Position numbers and translations under genes: made by a program
Notes under the pieces: model-generated
Databases searched by the model: none
Seen by the model: only the letters and a program-made list of their open reading frames with translations
Told to the model about the DNA's origin: nothing
NCBI RefSeq assembly: GCF_007997005.1
Contig: NZ_VOSL01000054.1
Location: forward strand, 124,001 to 188,000
Length of the DNA stretch: 64,000 nt
DNA from: Lujinxingia vulgaris
Lineage (GTDB): Bacteria > Myxococcota_A > Bradymonadia > Bradymonadales > Bradymonadaceae
Direction: 5' to 3'
Shown here: positions 34,738 through 43,927 of the stretch, piece by piece
How positions within the stretch are numbered: the stretch's first letter is position 1
Layout of the letters: the number at the start of each line of letters is the position of its first letter

Positions 34738-36213
34738 GTGTTGGATACCATCGCCGACTTTCTCAACGCCTCGATCGGCCCCTACCTGCCGATGACGCTC
34801 ACCACCCTCGCGTTGGCCGCCGCGCTCCTCTCATCAAGTCACATCCTGCTCTCCCGCCGCGAACCCGGCTCCACCATCGCCTGGATGGCCCTGGTGTGGC
34901 TGGCCCCTCTGCTTGGCTCGGCCGCCTACCTGATGCTGGGCGTCAACCGCATCCAGCGCCGCGCCGAATCGCTGCGTATGGAACACCACCAGCGCCGCCA
35001 CGCCACCGAAGAGCTCACCTTAAGCGACGCCGAGCTCCGAGAGCGCCTTCATCACGACGTCGAACACCTCATCCCCCTGCGCGCCCTGGTCGATCGCGTG
35101 GTGCGCCGCCCTCTGGTCGCCGGCAACAAACTCCTCCCCCTCTTCGATGGCGACGACGCCTACCCGGCAATGCTCAAAGCCATCAATGAGGCGCGGGCTT
35201 CGGTTACCCTGGTCACCTACATCTTCGACAACGATGAGATCGGCCGCACCTTTGTTGACGCCCTGGAACGCGCTCATAAGCGTGGCGTTGAGGTCCGCGT
35301 GCTCATCGACGCCGCCGGGCTGCGCTACTCATTTCCCTCGATTCATCAACGCCTTAAACGCGCCCGCATCCCCTCGGCGCGCTTTCTCCCGTCGATCCTT
35401 CCGCCGCATATCATGACGGTGAACCTGCGCAACCACCGCAAGATCATGGTCGTCGACGGCACCCTCGGCTTTACCGGCGGGCTCAACATCCGCGACGCGC
35501 ATCGCCTCGACACCCTCCCAAAATTTCCCGTCCACGATCTGCACTTTCAGATCGAAGGCCCCGTCGTCGCTCAACTTCAAGAGGTCTTCTCCGAAGACTG
35601 GGAGTTCACCACGGGGGAGCGACTGGAGGGGCCGGCGTTTTTCCCCGAGCTCAAGCCCGCGGGTGAGGTCGTCGCGCGGGGCATCTCCGATGGGCCCGAC
35701 GAAGATCTCGATCGCCTGCGCTGGACCATCGTCGGGGCCATCGCCTCCGCCCGCCACCGCGTGCGCATCATGACCCCCTACTTTATCCCGGACGACTCCC
35801 TGATCACTGCCCTCAACCTGGCCGCGCTGCGCGGCGTGCAGGTCGACATCCTGCTCCCCTCGGTCAACAACCTCATCTACGTGCAGTGGGCCTCAATGGC
35901 CCACCTGCGCAGCCTCCTGGACTGGGGCTGCAACATCTACTTTAGCCCGCCGCCTTTTCATCACTCCAAACTCATGGTCGTCGACCGCACCTGGTTCACC
36001 CTGGGCTCGGCCAACATCGACCCGCGAAGCCTTCGCCTGAACTTTGAGTTCAACCTGGAATGTTGGGATCCCACCCTGGGCGGTCATCTGGATCAGCTAT
36101 TCCAGGATCGCATCGAGGACTCCACACGATTAAGCCGCGAGGACTGGGAGACGCGCCCCCGCTGGCAACGCCTGCGCGACGGCGCCGCCGCGCTGCTCTC
36201 CCCCTACCTCTAA
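34738..36213 (+). CDS. cls: Cardiolipin synthase-like phospholipase D protein
   Basis: From GTG 34738, with AGGG nearby, the product has 491 residues. Two N-terminal membrane helices (LPMTLTTLALAAALLSSS and IAWMALVWLAPLLGSAAYL) carry the family's REPGSTIAW loop. Two HKD sites follow: HRKIMVVDG with TGGLNI, and HHSKLMVVD with LGSANID. This is the classical ClsA plan, making cardiolipin from phosphatidylglycerol at the inner membrane. It follows the helicase gene by about 95 bases on the same strand but looks like an independent housekeeping gene. Confidence 0.9.
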   Translation: MLDTIADFLNASIGPYLPMTLTTLALAAALLSSSHILLSRREPGSTIAWMALVWLAPLLGSAAYLMLGVNRIQRRAESLRMEHHQRRHATEELTLSDAELRERLHHDVEHLIPLRALVDRVVRRPLVAGNKLLPLFDGDDAYPAMLKAINEARASVTLVTYIFDNDEIGRTFVDALERAHKRGVEVRVLIDAAGLRYSFPSIHQRLKRARIPSARFLPSILPPHIMTVNLRNHRKIMVVDGTLGFTGGLNIRDAHRLDTLPKFPVHDLHFQIEGPVVAQLQEVFSEDWEFTTGERLEGPAFFPELKPAGEVVARGISDGPDEDLDRLRWTIVGAIASARHRVRIMTPYFIPDDSLITALNLAALRGVQVDILLPSVNNLIYVQWASMAHLRSLLDWGCNIYFSPPPFHHSKLMVVDRTWFTLGSANIDPRSLRLNFEFNLECWDPTLGGHLDQLFQDRIEDSTRLSREDWETRPRWQRLRDGAAALLSPYL

Positions 36214-36221
36214 ACCTCGAA

Positions 36222-37322
36222 TCAGACCGGCTCAGGCTGCGTCCAGCGCTCGTAGATCTTGCGCGTCAGCGCCGAGATCGCCGCCTGGCCAAGCTCCCTT
36301 TCGGGCACCCAGCGCCAGCGATCCCCGGCGATGTGCACCGAAGCATCGATCTCGGCGGCGTAAATTCGGGTCTGCAGCCGGCGATGCGAGAAGACGTGGG
36401 TGATCTCGCCAACTTCCTCTCCGAGCTCCTCAATCCCCACGATCTGCGCGACCTCGTCGAGCCTGGGCCAGCGCTTGCCCTCGCGCTCCACCGTCGGAAA
36501 CTCCAGCAGCCCGGCCAGGAGCCCTCCGGCCTCTCGCGGCCCCACAAGCACCTCTCGCTTGCCTGCGCGCTGACGGTAGACCACCACCGTCAGCGCCCGC
36601 ATCGGCTTGACCGCGCTACGACGCGCCACTTCCGGGAGCGCCTCGGGCTCGCCGCTGGCAAACCCCGCACAGTACTCCCGCACCGGGCAGAGCAGACACG
36701 CTGGCGAGCGCGGCGTGCACACCCGGGCACCCAGCTCCATCAAGGCCTCGTTAAAATCGCCCGGCTTACGGGGGTCGACCAGCGCTTCAGCGAGCGCCCA
36801 GAAGGTCTTCTGATTGGCGCTGCTTCGCGGATCGCCGCTGATGGCAAATAGGCGAGAAAACACGCGAATCACATTGCCGTCGACGATAGGCGCCGCGATC
36901 CCATATGCGATCGACGCGATCGCCCCGGCCGTATACGGCCCGATCCCCGGGAGCTCGCGCAAGCCTTCCAGCGTCGAGGGCAGCTCCCCGCCATGCTCGT
37001 CGACGATCACCTTCGCCGCCCGGTGCAGGAAACGCGCACGGCGGTAATACCCCAGCCCCGACCACTGCTCGAGCACCTCCTCCTCGCGGGCCGCCGCCAG
37101 CGACGCCACGTCGGGAAACCTCGCCATCCACCGCTGAAAATAGTCGATGACCGTGACCACCTGGGTCTGCTGCAACATGATCTCGGAGACCCAGGTCGCA
37201 TAGGGATCGCCCACCCCGCGCCAGGGCAGATCTCGCCGCTCCCGCCAGAACCAGCGCAAGAGCGCCTGCTGAAACGCCCCCTTTCGCGCCTCCCAACCGC
37301 TGGTCGCGAGCACCTCGCTCAC
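36222..37322 (-). CDS. mutY: A/G-specific adenine DNA glycosylase
   Basis: From GTG 37322 the product has 366 residues. It has the catalytic glutamate segment WVSEIMLQQTQV, the helix-hairpin-helix ELPGIGPYTAGAIASIAYG, the catalytic aspartate in IVDGNVIRV, and the iron-sulfur cysteines CTPRSPACLLCPVREYC. The C-terminal half is a NUDIX-like domain that recognises 8-oxoguanine. It removes adenine mispaired with 8-oxoguanine. The GTG overlaps the stop of the Cys-rich lipoprotein gene in a GTGA arrangement, so mutY is the second gene of a small operon. It converges with cls. Confidence 0.94.
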   Translation of the reverse strand: MSEVLATSGWEARKGAFQQALLRWFWRERRDLPWRGVGDPYATWVSEIMLQQTQVVTVIDYFQRWMARFPDVASLAAAREEEVLEQWSGLGYYRRARFLHRAAKVIVDEHGGELPSTLEGLRELPGIGPYTAGAIASIAYGIAAPIVDGNVIRVFSRLFAISGDPRSSANQKTFWALAEALVDPRKPGDFNEALMELGARVCTPRSPACLLCPVREYCAGFASGEPEALPEVARRSAVKPMRALTVVVYRQRAGKREVLVGPREAGGLLAGLLEFPTVEREGKRWPRLDEVAQIVGIEELGEEVGEITHVFSHRRLQTRIYAAEIDASVHIAGDRWRWVPERELGQAAISALTRKIYERWTQPEPV

Positions 37323-37618
37323 GCCGGCTCCGGCGCCACACACTGGTTGGTCGACGCCTCGAAGACCTCATCGTCGGCGCAGCCCTCACATCCCGACTCG
37401 CAGCGGGCCAGCGGACAGCCGCGCTGATCCTCAAAGATCTCCAGACCGCAGCCCTCGCGGCACTGCGGCTCCTGAACTGCCGGACAGCTCATGCAGAGCT
37501 CTCGCGCCTCATCAAAATACTCCCCCTGACGGCAATCCTCGGGCCGATCGGTCGCCTCGGCACCACAGCCGACCATCACGAGCATCACCGCCGCCAGCAT
37601 CCACTTCTTCACGCTCAC
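37319..37618 (-). CDS. Small cysteine-rich lipoprotein
   Basis: A 99-residue product with a lipoprotein signal ending VMLVMVGC (Cys18). The mature part has about ten further cysteines in spaced pairs (CRQGEYFDEARELCMSC, CREGC, CESGCEGC), consistent with disulfides in an oxidising compartment. No family was recognised. Its stop overlaps the mutY start by four bases, an odd pairing of an exported protein with a DNA-repair enzyme. Confidence 0.75.
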   Translation of the reverse strand: MSVKKWMLAAVMLVMVGCGAEATDRPEDCRQGEYFDEARELCMSCPAVQEPQCREGCGLEIFEDQRGCPLARCESGCEGCADDEVFEASTNQCVAPEPA

Positions 37619-37874
37619 CTCTGCACCTTGACCATCACAGGTGGCAACGCCACCGAGACCTCTGTCCTAACAGCGTCATCTTGCCCTGAAAAGCCCCCGA
37701 CGCAGGGCCCGGGGTCGATTGCGCACCCCTTGCCGCTTTGTTACGGTATGTTCAACGTTCACCCCCGAAAACCTGCGGGCTTCATCCTCTCCCGCCCCCC
37801 CGGGTTGTGTGCGACGCGAACACCTCTCACCTCGAAGCCGTGAACCTCGACTCTTCGCACTCATCGGTTCAAGC

Positions 37875-39494
37875 ATGTCAGCAGGCGCCCGCATCGGGAC
37901 GGTCATTGAAAACAAATACCGCCTCGACGAGCAGATCGGTCACGGCGGCATGGGAGCCGTCTACCGCGGCACCCAGCTGATGGTCGACCGCCCGGTCGCC
38001 GTCAAACTGCTGCACCCGAACTTCGCGCATCAAAAGAATGTTCAGGCCCGCTTTGAGGTGGAGGCCCGCGCCATCGGCCGGCTGAACCACCCCAACTGCA
38101 TCACGCTCTACGACTTCGGTTACTCGGCCGACCTCAACGCGTTTTACACCGTGGTGGAGTACATCGACGGCACCCCCCTCGACGAGCTCGTCAACCAGCG
38201 CATGCCCCTGCGCACGGTGGTGACGATCCTGCGTCAGATCGCCTCGGCCCTCGATCACGCCCATCACCACGGCATCCTGCACCGCGATCTCAAGCCCGAA
38301 AACATCATGCTCGCCAGGCAAACCGATGGCAGCGAGGCGGTCAAAGTCCTGGACTTCGGCATCGCCCAGATCATGACCGGTGAGAGCGAGGATGACGACG
38401 ACTTTGAAGCCGATCGTCTCACCCGCGCCGGCGAACTCTTCGGCACGCCGCCTTATATGAGTCCGGAGCAGGCGCAGTCTTCGCGCACGCTCACCCCGGC
38501 CACCGACCTCTACTCGATGGGCATCATCGCCTACGAGCTTATTGAGAACCGCCTGCCCTTCTTTGCGGACACCCCGCTCGACATCTTGATGATGCACATC
38601 CAGCAGGCTCCGCCACCGATGCGCCGTGCCGGCATCCCCGACGCACTACGCTCGGCGGTGATGAGCCTGCTGGCCAAAGATCCGGCCGCGCGCCCCCCCA
38701 ACGGCAAAGCCGTCATCGACCAGCTCACCACCATCCCGGCCGAGGCGCTCGACGCACCGCTGGCCGCCGCGCCTGCCGTAGAGGGCGCGGCGCGCGCGAT
38801 CGACCCCACCCTGCTCAACCTGGACACCGGAGAGTCGCCGGCCCTGGACGCGTCCGACATCTCGCTGGACATCCCGCTGGACCTCCCCCCGACACGACCT
38901 CCCTCGACTCCGCAGTCCCCGGGACTTCCCCCTCGCAGCGACGAGGCCCCCACCATCCCCACCATGATGGGACCGCCAGACGACAAGCCGTGGCGCTCCC
39001 CTTCAGTCGATCGCATCGCCGAGTCCAACTCGCGCCGCGGCCTGGTGATGATGCTTGGCACCCTCTTCATCCTGATGTTCGCCGCGCTGCTCTGGTGGGT
39101 CTCGTCCCAGAGCGCCGGGGAGCCCGATGAAGCGTTGGCCGCCCCCTCCGAGGACCTCGCCAACACCGGGGCCGCCCTGGAAGCGCCGGACGAAACGACA
39201 GGGCTGGCCGTTGAAGAACCCGCCCCGCGCGAGGTTAGCGTGGAGCCCGTCGATGGTCTGGAGCAACCCACCGAGGAGCTCGCCCCCGCCCCCGGACTTG
39301 ATGATTACCCTCCGCCACCGCCGCCCACCCGACCGGCCACCCAGCGGCGCCAGGCGGCCTCGAAACCCGCGCGCACGCGCCCCTCTCGCAGCGCCGACGA
39401 GGCTGAGAAGTCCGGCGATGACGCGCCCGTGCGCCTCTACGACGACCCGACCGATGATGACGCCCCGCGCCGCCCGGCGCGCCTGGGCCTCTGA
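37875..39494 (+). CDS. Second membrane-anchored Ser/Thr protein kinase
   Basis: From ATG 37875 the product has 539 residues. The kinase domain starts at once, with G-loop GHGGMGAV (22-29), VAVK (K44), HRDLKPEN (136-143), DFG (160-162) and GTPPYMSPEQ, so it should be active. After about 270 residues the linker is Pro/Asp-rich. One membrane helix (VMMLGTLFILMFAALLWWV, near residues 389-410) precedes a Pro/Glu-rich outer tail. Unlike the kinase at 8503-10254 it has no N-terminal cysteine ribbon. The TPR/two-TM protein gene follows after nine bases. Confidence 0.9.
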   Translation: MSAGARIGTVIENKYRLDEQIGHGGMGAVYRGTQLMVDRPVAVKLLHPNFAHQKNVQARFEVEARAIGRLNHPNCITLYDFGYSADLNAFYTVVEYIDGTPLDELVNQRMPLRTVVTILRQIASALDHAHHHGILHRDLKPENIMLARQTDGSEAVKVLDFGIAQIMTGESEDDDDFEADRLTRAGELFGTPPYMSPEQAQSSRTLTPATDLYSMGIIAYELIENRLPFFADTPLDILMMHIQQAPPPMRRAGIPDALRSAVMSLLAKDPAARPPNGKAVIDQLTTIPAEALDAPLAAAPAVEGAARAIDPTLLNLDTGESPALDASDISLDIPLDLPPTRPPSTPQSPGLPPRSDEAPTIPTMMGPPDDKPWRSPSVDRIAESNSRRGLVMMLGTLFILMFAALLWWVSSQSAGEPDEALAAPSEDLANTGAALEAPDETTGLAVEEPAPREVSVEPVDGLEQPTEELAPAPGLDDYPPPPPPTRPATQRRQAASKPARTRPSRSADEAEKSGDDAPVRLYDDPTDDDAPRRPARLGL

Positions 39495-39503
39495 GGAGTT
39501 CTC

Positions 39504-40403
39504 TTGTCTGTACGCCGACCTCTGATCGCCCTGGCGGCCCTGACGCTGCTCACCTTATGCAGCGCCCAGGCCCTGGCGCAGGATGAAGAGTCCCCGGAGT
39601 ATCAGCGCATGCTCCAACTCAGCGACGAGGCCACCACCGCCGTGCTCGACGGCAACTTCGAGACCGGCGCGATCACCTTTCGCGCCGCCTACCGGGCCTT
39701 CCCCGACCCGGTGCTCCTCAAAAACGAGATGATCGCCTGGTACCGCGCCGGCGACTGCCACAGCGCCCTTCCCCCGGCACGCAGCTTCCTGCAGAGCGAG
39801 AAAGCGCTCCCCGAAGACATCGCCGACGTCCGCACCGTCGAGCGCGACTGCCACCTGCAGCTCGGCGAGGAAGCGCTACAGGCCGAGGACCTGGCCCTGG
39901 CCGGCTACCACCTCGACCGACTCGACACATTGGAGCTGCCCGCGGAGTCTGAACAGCGCCTGGCCGCGCTGCGCACGCAGTACGACGCCCAGATCCCGCC
40001 GCCCCCCGCCCCCCTCAACTGCCCTGATGATGCTGGCTGGAACGCTCCCCCTCCCCGTGCACTCGCGCTGCTCGGCGGCGGCACCGCCGGCGCCCTCACC
40101 GGACTGGGCCTGCATATTGTCGCGCTGCAACGCCAGGATGAGCTTGATACGCTCTCCAACTCCACCGACCCCAATGACGCCCGACGCTTGCGCCAGCGCC
40201 GCGACGCCTGGGACGGCTACCAGCGCACCACACGCTGGCTCGTGCCCACCCTCTACACCTTGAGCGCCGCAGCCATTGGCGCGGGAATCTACCTCACCCT
40301 CACCGAAAGCCCCGACTCGGACCCGGCTGAGACGCGCGCGCTGCGTCTCTCTCCGGCCCTCTCCCCCGGCTTTGGAGGCGCGCAGCTCTCCGGGACCTTC
40401 TAA
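39504..40403 (+). CDS. Exported TPR protein with two C-terminal membrane segments
   Basis: A 299-residue product. GAGGAG just before the TTG at 39504, overlapping the kinase stop region, decides this start. It has a signal peptide (ALAALTLLTLCSAQALAQ), TPR-like helices (DGNFETGAITFRAAYRAFP), a Pro-rich linker, and two hydrophobic segments (ALLGGGTAGALTGLGLHIV and LYTLSAAAIGAGIYL) split by an Arg/Asp-rich stretch. It ends in QLSGTF. The architecture repeats that of the 10466-11530 protein but lacks the PEGA domain. It is directly after a Ser/Thr kinase gene, with which it is co-transcribed. Confidence 0.8.
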   Translation: MSVRRPLIALAALTLLTLCSAQALAQDEESPEYQRMLQLSDEATTAVLDGNFETGAITFRAAYRAFPDPVLLKNEMIAWYRAGDCHSALPPARSFLQSEKALPEDIADVRTVERDCHLQLGEEALQAEDLALAGYHLDRLDTLELPAESEQRLAALRTQYDAQIPPPPAPLNCPDDAGWNAPPPRALALLGGGTAGALTGLGLHIVALQRQDELDTLSNSTDPNDARRLRQRRDAWDGYQRTTRWLVPTLYTLSAAAIGAGIYLTLTESPDSDPAETRALRLSPALSPGFGGAQLSGTF

Positions 40404-40528
40404 TAGCAAGCAAGCGCGCCCCCCGCTTGCCAGGAACGTGGCAGGTGAGCTTTGCATGACGCAGCAACCTCTAGTATCGCTCTCGAATACTCTGCCCTTT
40501 CAGGGGGCTCGACAGTGCCAACGCCCGG

Positions 40529-41434
40529 ATGCTTGCCGCCATGATCCCTCCCCTTAATCGCGCCGCCACCTGTGCCCTCTCCCTGGCGTTTTTCGCCATG
40601 TTCGCCACCATGACGAGCGCGTGCATCTTTGCGGTCGACACCTCCTCGGTCGACTTCGATGCCGACACGCAGAACGATGGAGGCGATGCCGGAGATGTCG
40701 GCGAAGACGCCACGACCTGCTCGCCACCGAGTGAGCAGGCCCTCTGCGAGCAGTACGAGCTGGAGTGTGGCGAGTACGAGGTTCTGGATGACTGCGGCCA
40801 AACGCGCTCCATCGCCTGCGGCACGTGCCTGCTCAATGACACCTGCATCAGCGGCGTGTGCATCTGCCAGCCCGAGAGCCGCGAAGAGTTCTGCGCACGC
40901 AACAGCGCGCAGTGTGGCATCACCGAAGGCGTCGACCGCTGTGATAACGAGCGCCGTGTCTTCTGCGGAGAGTGCGGCGCCAACGAGGTCTGCCCCCCGG
41001 CGTCCGAGCCCGAGCAGGCCCAGCTCTGTCAGGCCGAAGAGGTCTGCTCACCGGCATGCGACGCTGGCGAGTCCTGCATCGACGAGCAATGCGTCTGCAC
41101 CTCCCCCTCCGACGAGGAGCTCTGCGCCGAACACATCGCCGAACAGCCCGACGCGCAGGCCTGCGGCGAGCTCACCATGACCGACCGCTGCGGCGTCGAG
41201 CGCAGCGTCGATTGTGGCGGCTGCGCCGACGAGGCCCAGTCCTGCTCCACCGCCAACCTCTGCTGTGTGCCCCAGAGCGACGAGGAGCTCTGCGCGCAAA
41301 ACCAGCGCGAGTGCGGCACCCTTGATATCACCGACAGCTGCGGCGAACGTCGGGTCATCTCCTGCGGCGGCTGCGGCACCCAGTGCTGCAACTCCGGCGT
41401 CTGCGAGCCGCGCGCCCTCGGAATCTTCTGCTAA
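40529..41434 (+). CDS. Cysteine-rich tandem-repeat exported (lipo)protein
   Basis: A product of up to 301 residues (ATG 40529 or 40541). The leader ends in TMTSAC, a plausible lipobox, followed by an Asp/Gly-rich stretch. The rest consists of about four imperfect repeats of roughly 45-60 residues with the pattern SDEELCAxN-CG-DxCGxxR-CGGC (for example SDEELCAQNQRECG and DRCGVERSVDCGGC). Such Cys-rich repeats suggest a rigid, disulfide-linked surface protein. No enzyme signature was seen. It stands alone in the plus direction ahead of the FAD oxidoreductase gene. Confidence 0.8.
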   Translation: MLAAMIPPLNRAATCALSLAFFAMFATMTSACIFAVDTSSVDFDADTQNDGGDAGDVGEDATTCSPPSEQALCEQYELECGEYEVLDDCGQTRSIACGTCLLNDTCISGVCICQPESREEFCARNSAQCGITEGVDRCDNERRVFCGECGANEVCPPASEPEQAQLCQAEEVCSPACDAGESCIDEQCVCTSPSDEELCAEHIAEQPDAQACGELTMTDRCGVERSVDCGGCADEAQSCSTANLCCVPQSDEELCAQNQRECGTLDITDSCGERRVISCGGCGTQCCNSGVCEPRALGIFC

Positions 41435-41466
41435 CGTCTTAACCCTCTCGCGATGAGCGACCTGCC

Positions 41467-42753
<1,287 letters not shown>

Positions 42754-42777
42754 GCGCACAGACCTTCCTCTCAAGCG

Positions 42778-42814
42778 CATAAAAAAACCGACCTCGCAAT
42801 GAGGTCGGTTTTTT
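42778..42814. terminator. Bidirectional intrinsic terminator
   Basis: AAACCGACCTC (42784-42794) pairs with GAGGTCGGTTT (42800-42810) around GCAAT, with a run of A before and T after. It can end both the FAD oxidoreductase (plus) and the RodZ-like gene (minus). Confidence 0.92.
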
Positions 42815-42843
42815 GTGTCGTATGCGTGGGTGCGTGGTCCGCG

Positions 42844-43428
42844 TTAGCGGGACTCTCCGGGCTGCTCGAGCAGCCAGCGGGTCTGCTCCACATCCTGCTC
42901 CAGCTCCCAGGCGGACTCGTCGGCCTGCGGGAACCCCGTGGGATCGTGCGCCGTGGCGCGGTTGGTGCTCAGAAAGCTGAACATCACGAAGATCCCGAAG
43001 AGCACGAGCACCACCGCCACCATGTGGCTGGGGCGCAGGGTCTCAAAGTAGCGCTGCACATCGAAGCTCACCGGGGAGGCCGCAACGGCAGCTCCCGAGG
43101 CCACAGCCGGCGTGGTCTGACGCGCGGCCTGGGCGATGGCCCGGGGCTCCGGCGTGGCACGGCGCTCCTCGGGGATCGTCAGGGACTGACGTTTGCGCCC
43201 GGAGAAGCGCTCATAGACCTGAATGACCTGCTCGCCATCCAGCCCCAGCTCTCGCGAATAGTTGCGAAGATGGCCCCGAAGAAACACCTCGGCGACGTAC
43301 TCCTCAAAGCGATCGTTCTCCAGATGTTCCAGCATCTGCCGCGGGATCCGGGTCATGGTGGCCACATCACTAAGCCCCAACCCTTTCTCCTCGCGCGCTT
43401 CGCGAAGCATCATTCCGGGCGATTTCAT
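42844..43428 (-). CDS. RodZ-like helix-turn-helix membrane protein
   Basis: A 194-residue product with an N-terminal HTH_25 domain (REAREEKGLGLSDVATMTRIP, then VFLRGHLRNYSRELGLD), as in RodZ/YfgA. A Pro/Ala-rich linker leads to one membrane helix (MVAVVLVLFGIFVMFSFL) and a short outer tail. RodZ links cell-shape machinery to the membrane; here the periplasmic domain is missing, so the role may differ. It ends at the bidirectional terminator. Confidence 0.85.
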   Translation of the reverse strand: MKSPGMMLREAREEKGLGLSDVATMTRIPRQMLEHLENDRFEEYVAEVFLRGHLRNYSRELGLDGEQVIQVYERFSGRKRQSLTIPEERRATPEPRAIAQAARQTTPAVASGAAVAASPVSFDVQRYFETLRPSHMVAVVLVLFGIFVMFSFLSTNRATAHDPTGFPQADESAWELEQDVEQTRWLLEQPGESR

Positions 43429-43927
43429 ACGACGTCCTTACGCGTTACGACTCGACAACCTGCGTATTCTTCTGAGCTCGGCCGCGACCGGCGGCATCTC
43501 GCCATCTGTCGCGCTTTGAGCTGTGCTGCGTTGATACATCATTCCTCAGGGATTGCAACCCGTATTGGATAAGGTTTTAACCAGTTTAGCCTGCCCTCTG
43601 GCCATACCCCAGCGGAAGTTTTCCACACCTGCAATTCAACGCGCTAAACACTTAAAGAGATACTTCAATAGTGCATCGCACCGGGCAGGCCGTCAACAAA
43701 TCCTAACGTAAAGTCATGTTACACAAGGAGCCTGGCACCCCTGCCCCCTTCTTGACACCCCTGCGCCTCACTGATAGCAATGCAGGGTGCCTCAAAGCTG
43801 TATTTTTTGCGTTCAAATATCCGCCCAAAATTTTCGGGTGTGCGTTCGCCCTCACCGCTTATGTTGTCCGGTCGAGGCCCCGGCCCTCTCAAGCGACGCC
43901 AGCCCTGGTCGGATCGAGGAGTAACCT
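43429..43927. other. 499-base intergenic region between the RodZ-like and outer-membrane protein genes
   Basis: This is the longest non-coding stretch in the window. It is richer in A+T than the surroundings between about 43,540 and 43,830. Short open frames in it have no protein-like character. It holds the minus-strand RodZ-like promoter region and, on the plus strand, a TTGACA hexamer at 43752-43757. No tRNA, riboswitch fold or repeat was recognised by eye. Confidence 0.5.
43752..43780 (+). promoter_or_regulatory. Candidate sigma-70-type promoter
   Basis: A consensus TTGACA at 43752-43757 is followed after 17 bases by TAGCAA (43775-43780), a moderate -10 match with three of six consensus bases. 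It points to the outer-membrane protein gene at 43928, leaving a leader of about 140 bases. Confidence 0.35.

Noticed and set aside
34738-36213. The PLD/cardiolipin synthase gene as a fifth effector of the ATPase-helicase cassette
   Set aside because: PLD nucleases occur in defence systems, but this one has the two N-terminal membrane helices and HKD layout of housekeeping ClsA and its own start region; the link is only adjacency.
40410-40430. Hairpin GCAAGCG-CGCCCCC-CGCTTGC after the TPR/two-TM gene
   Set aside because: The 7-bp stem is real but no T-run follows, so an intrinsic terminator is not supported.
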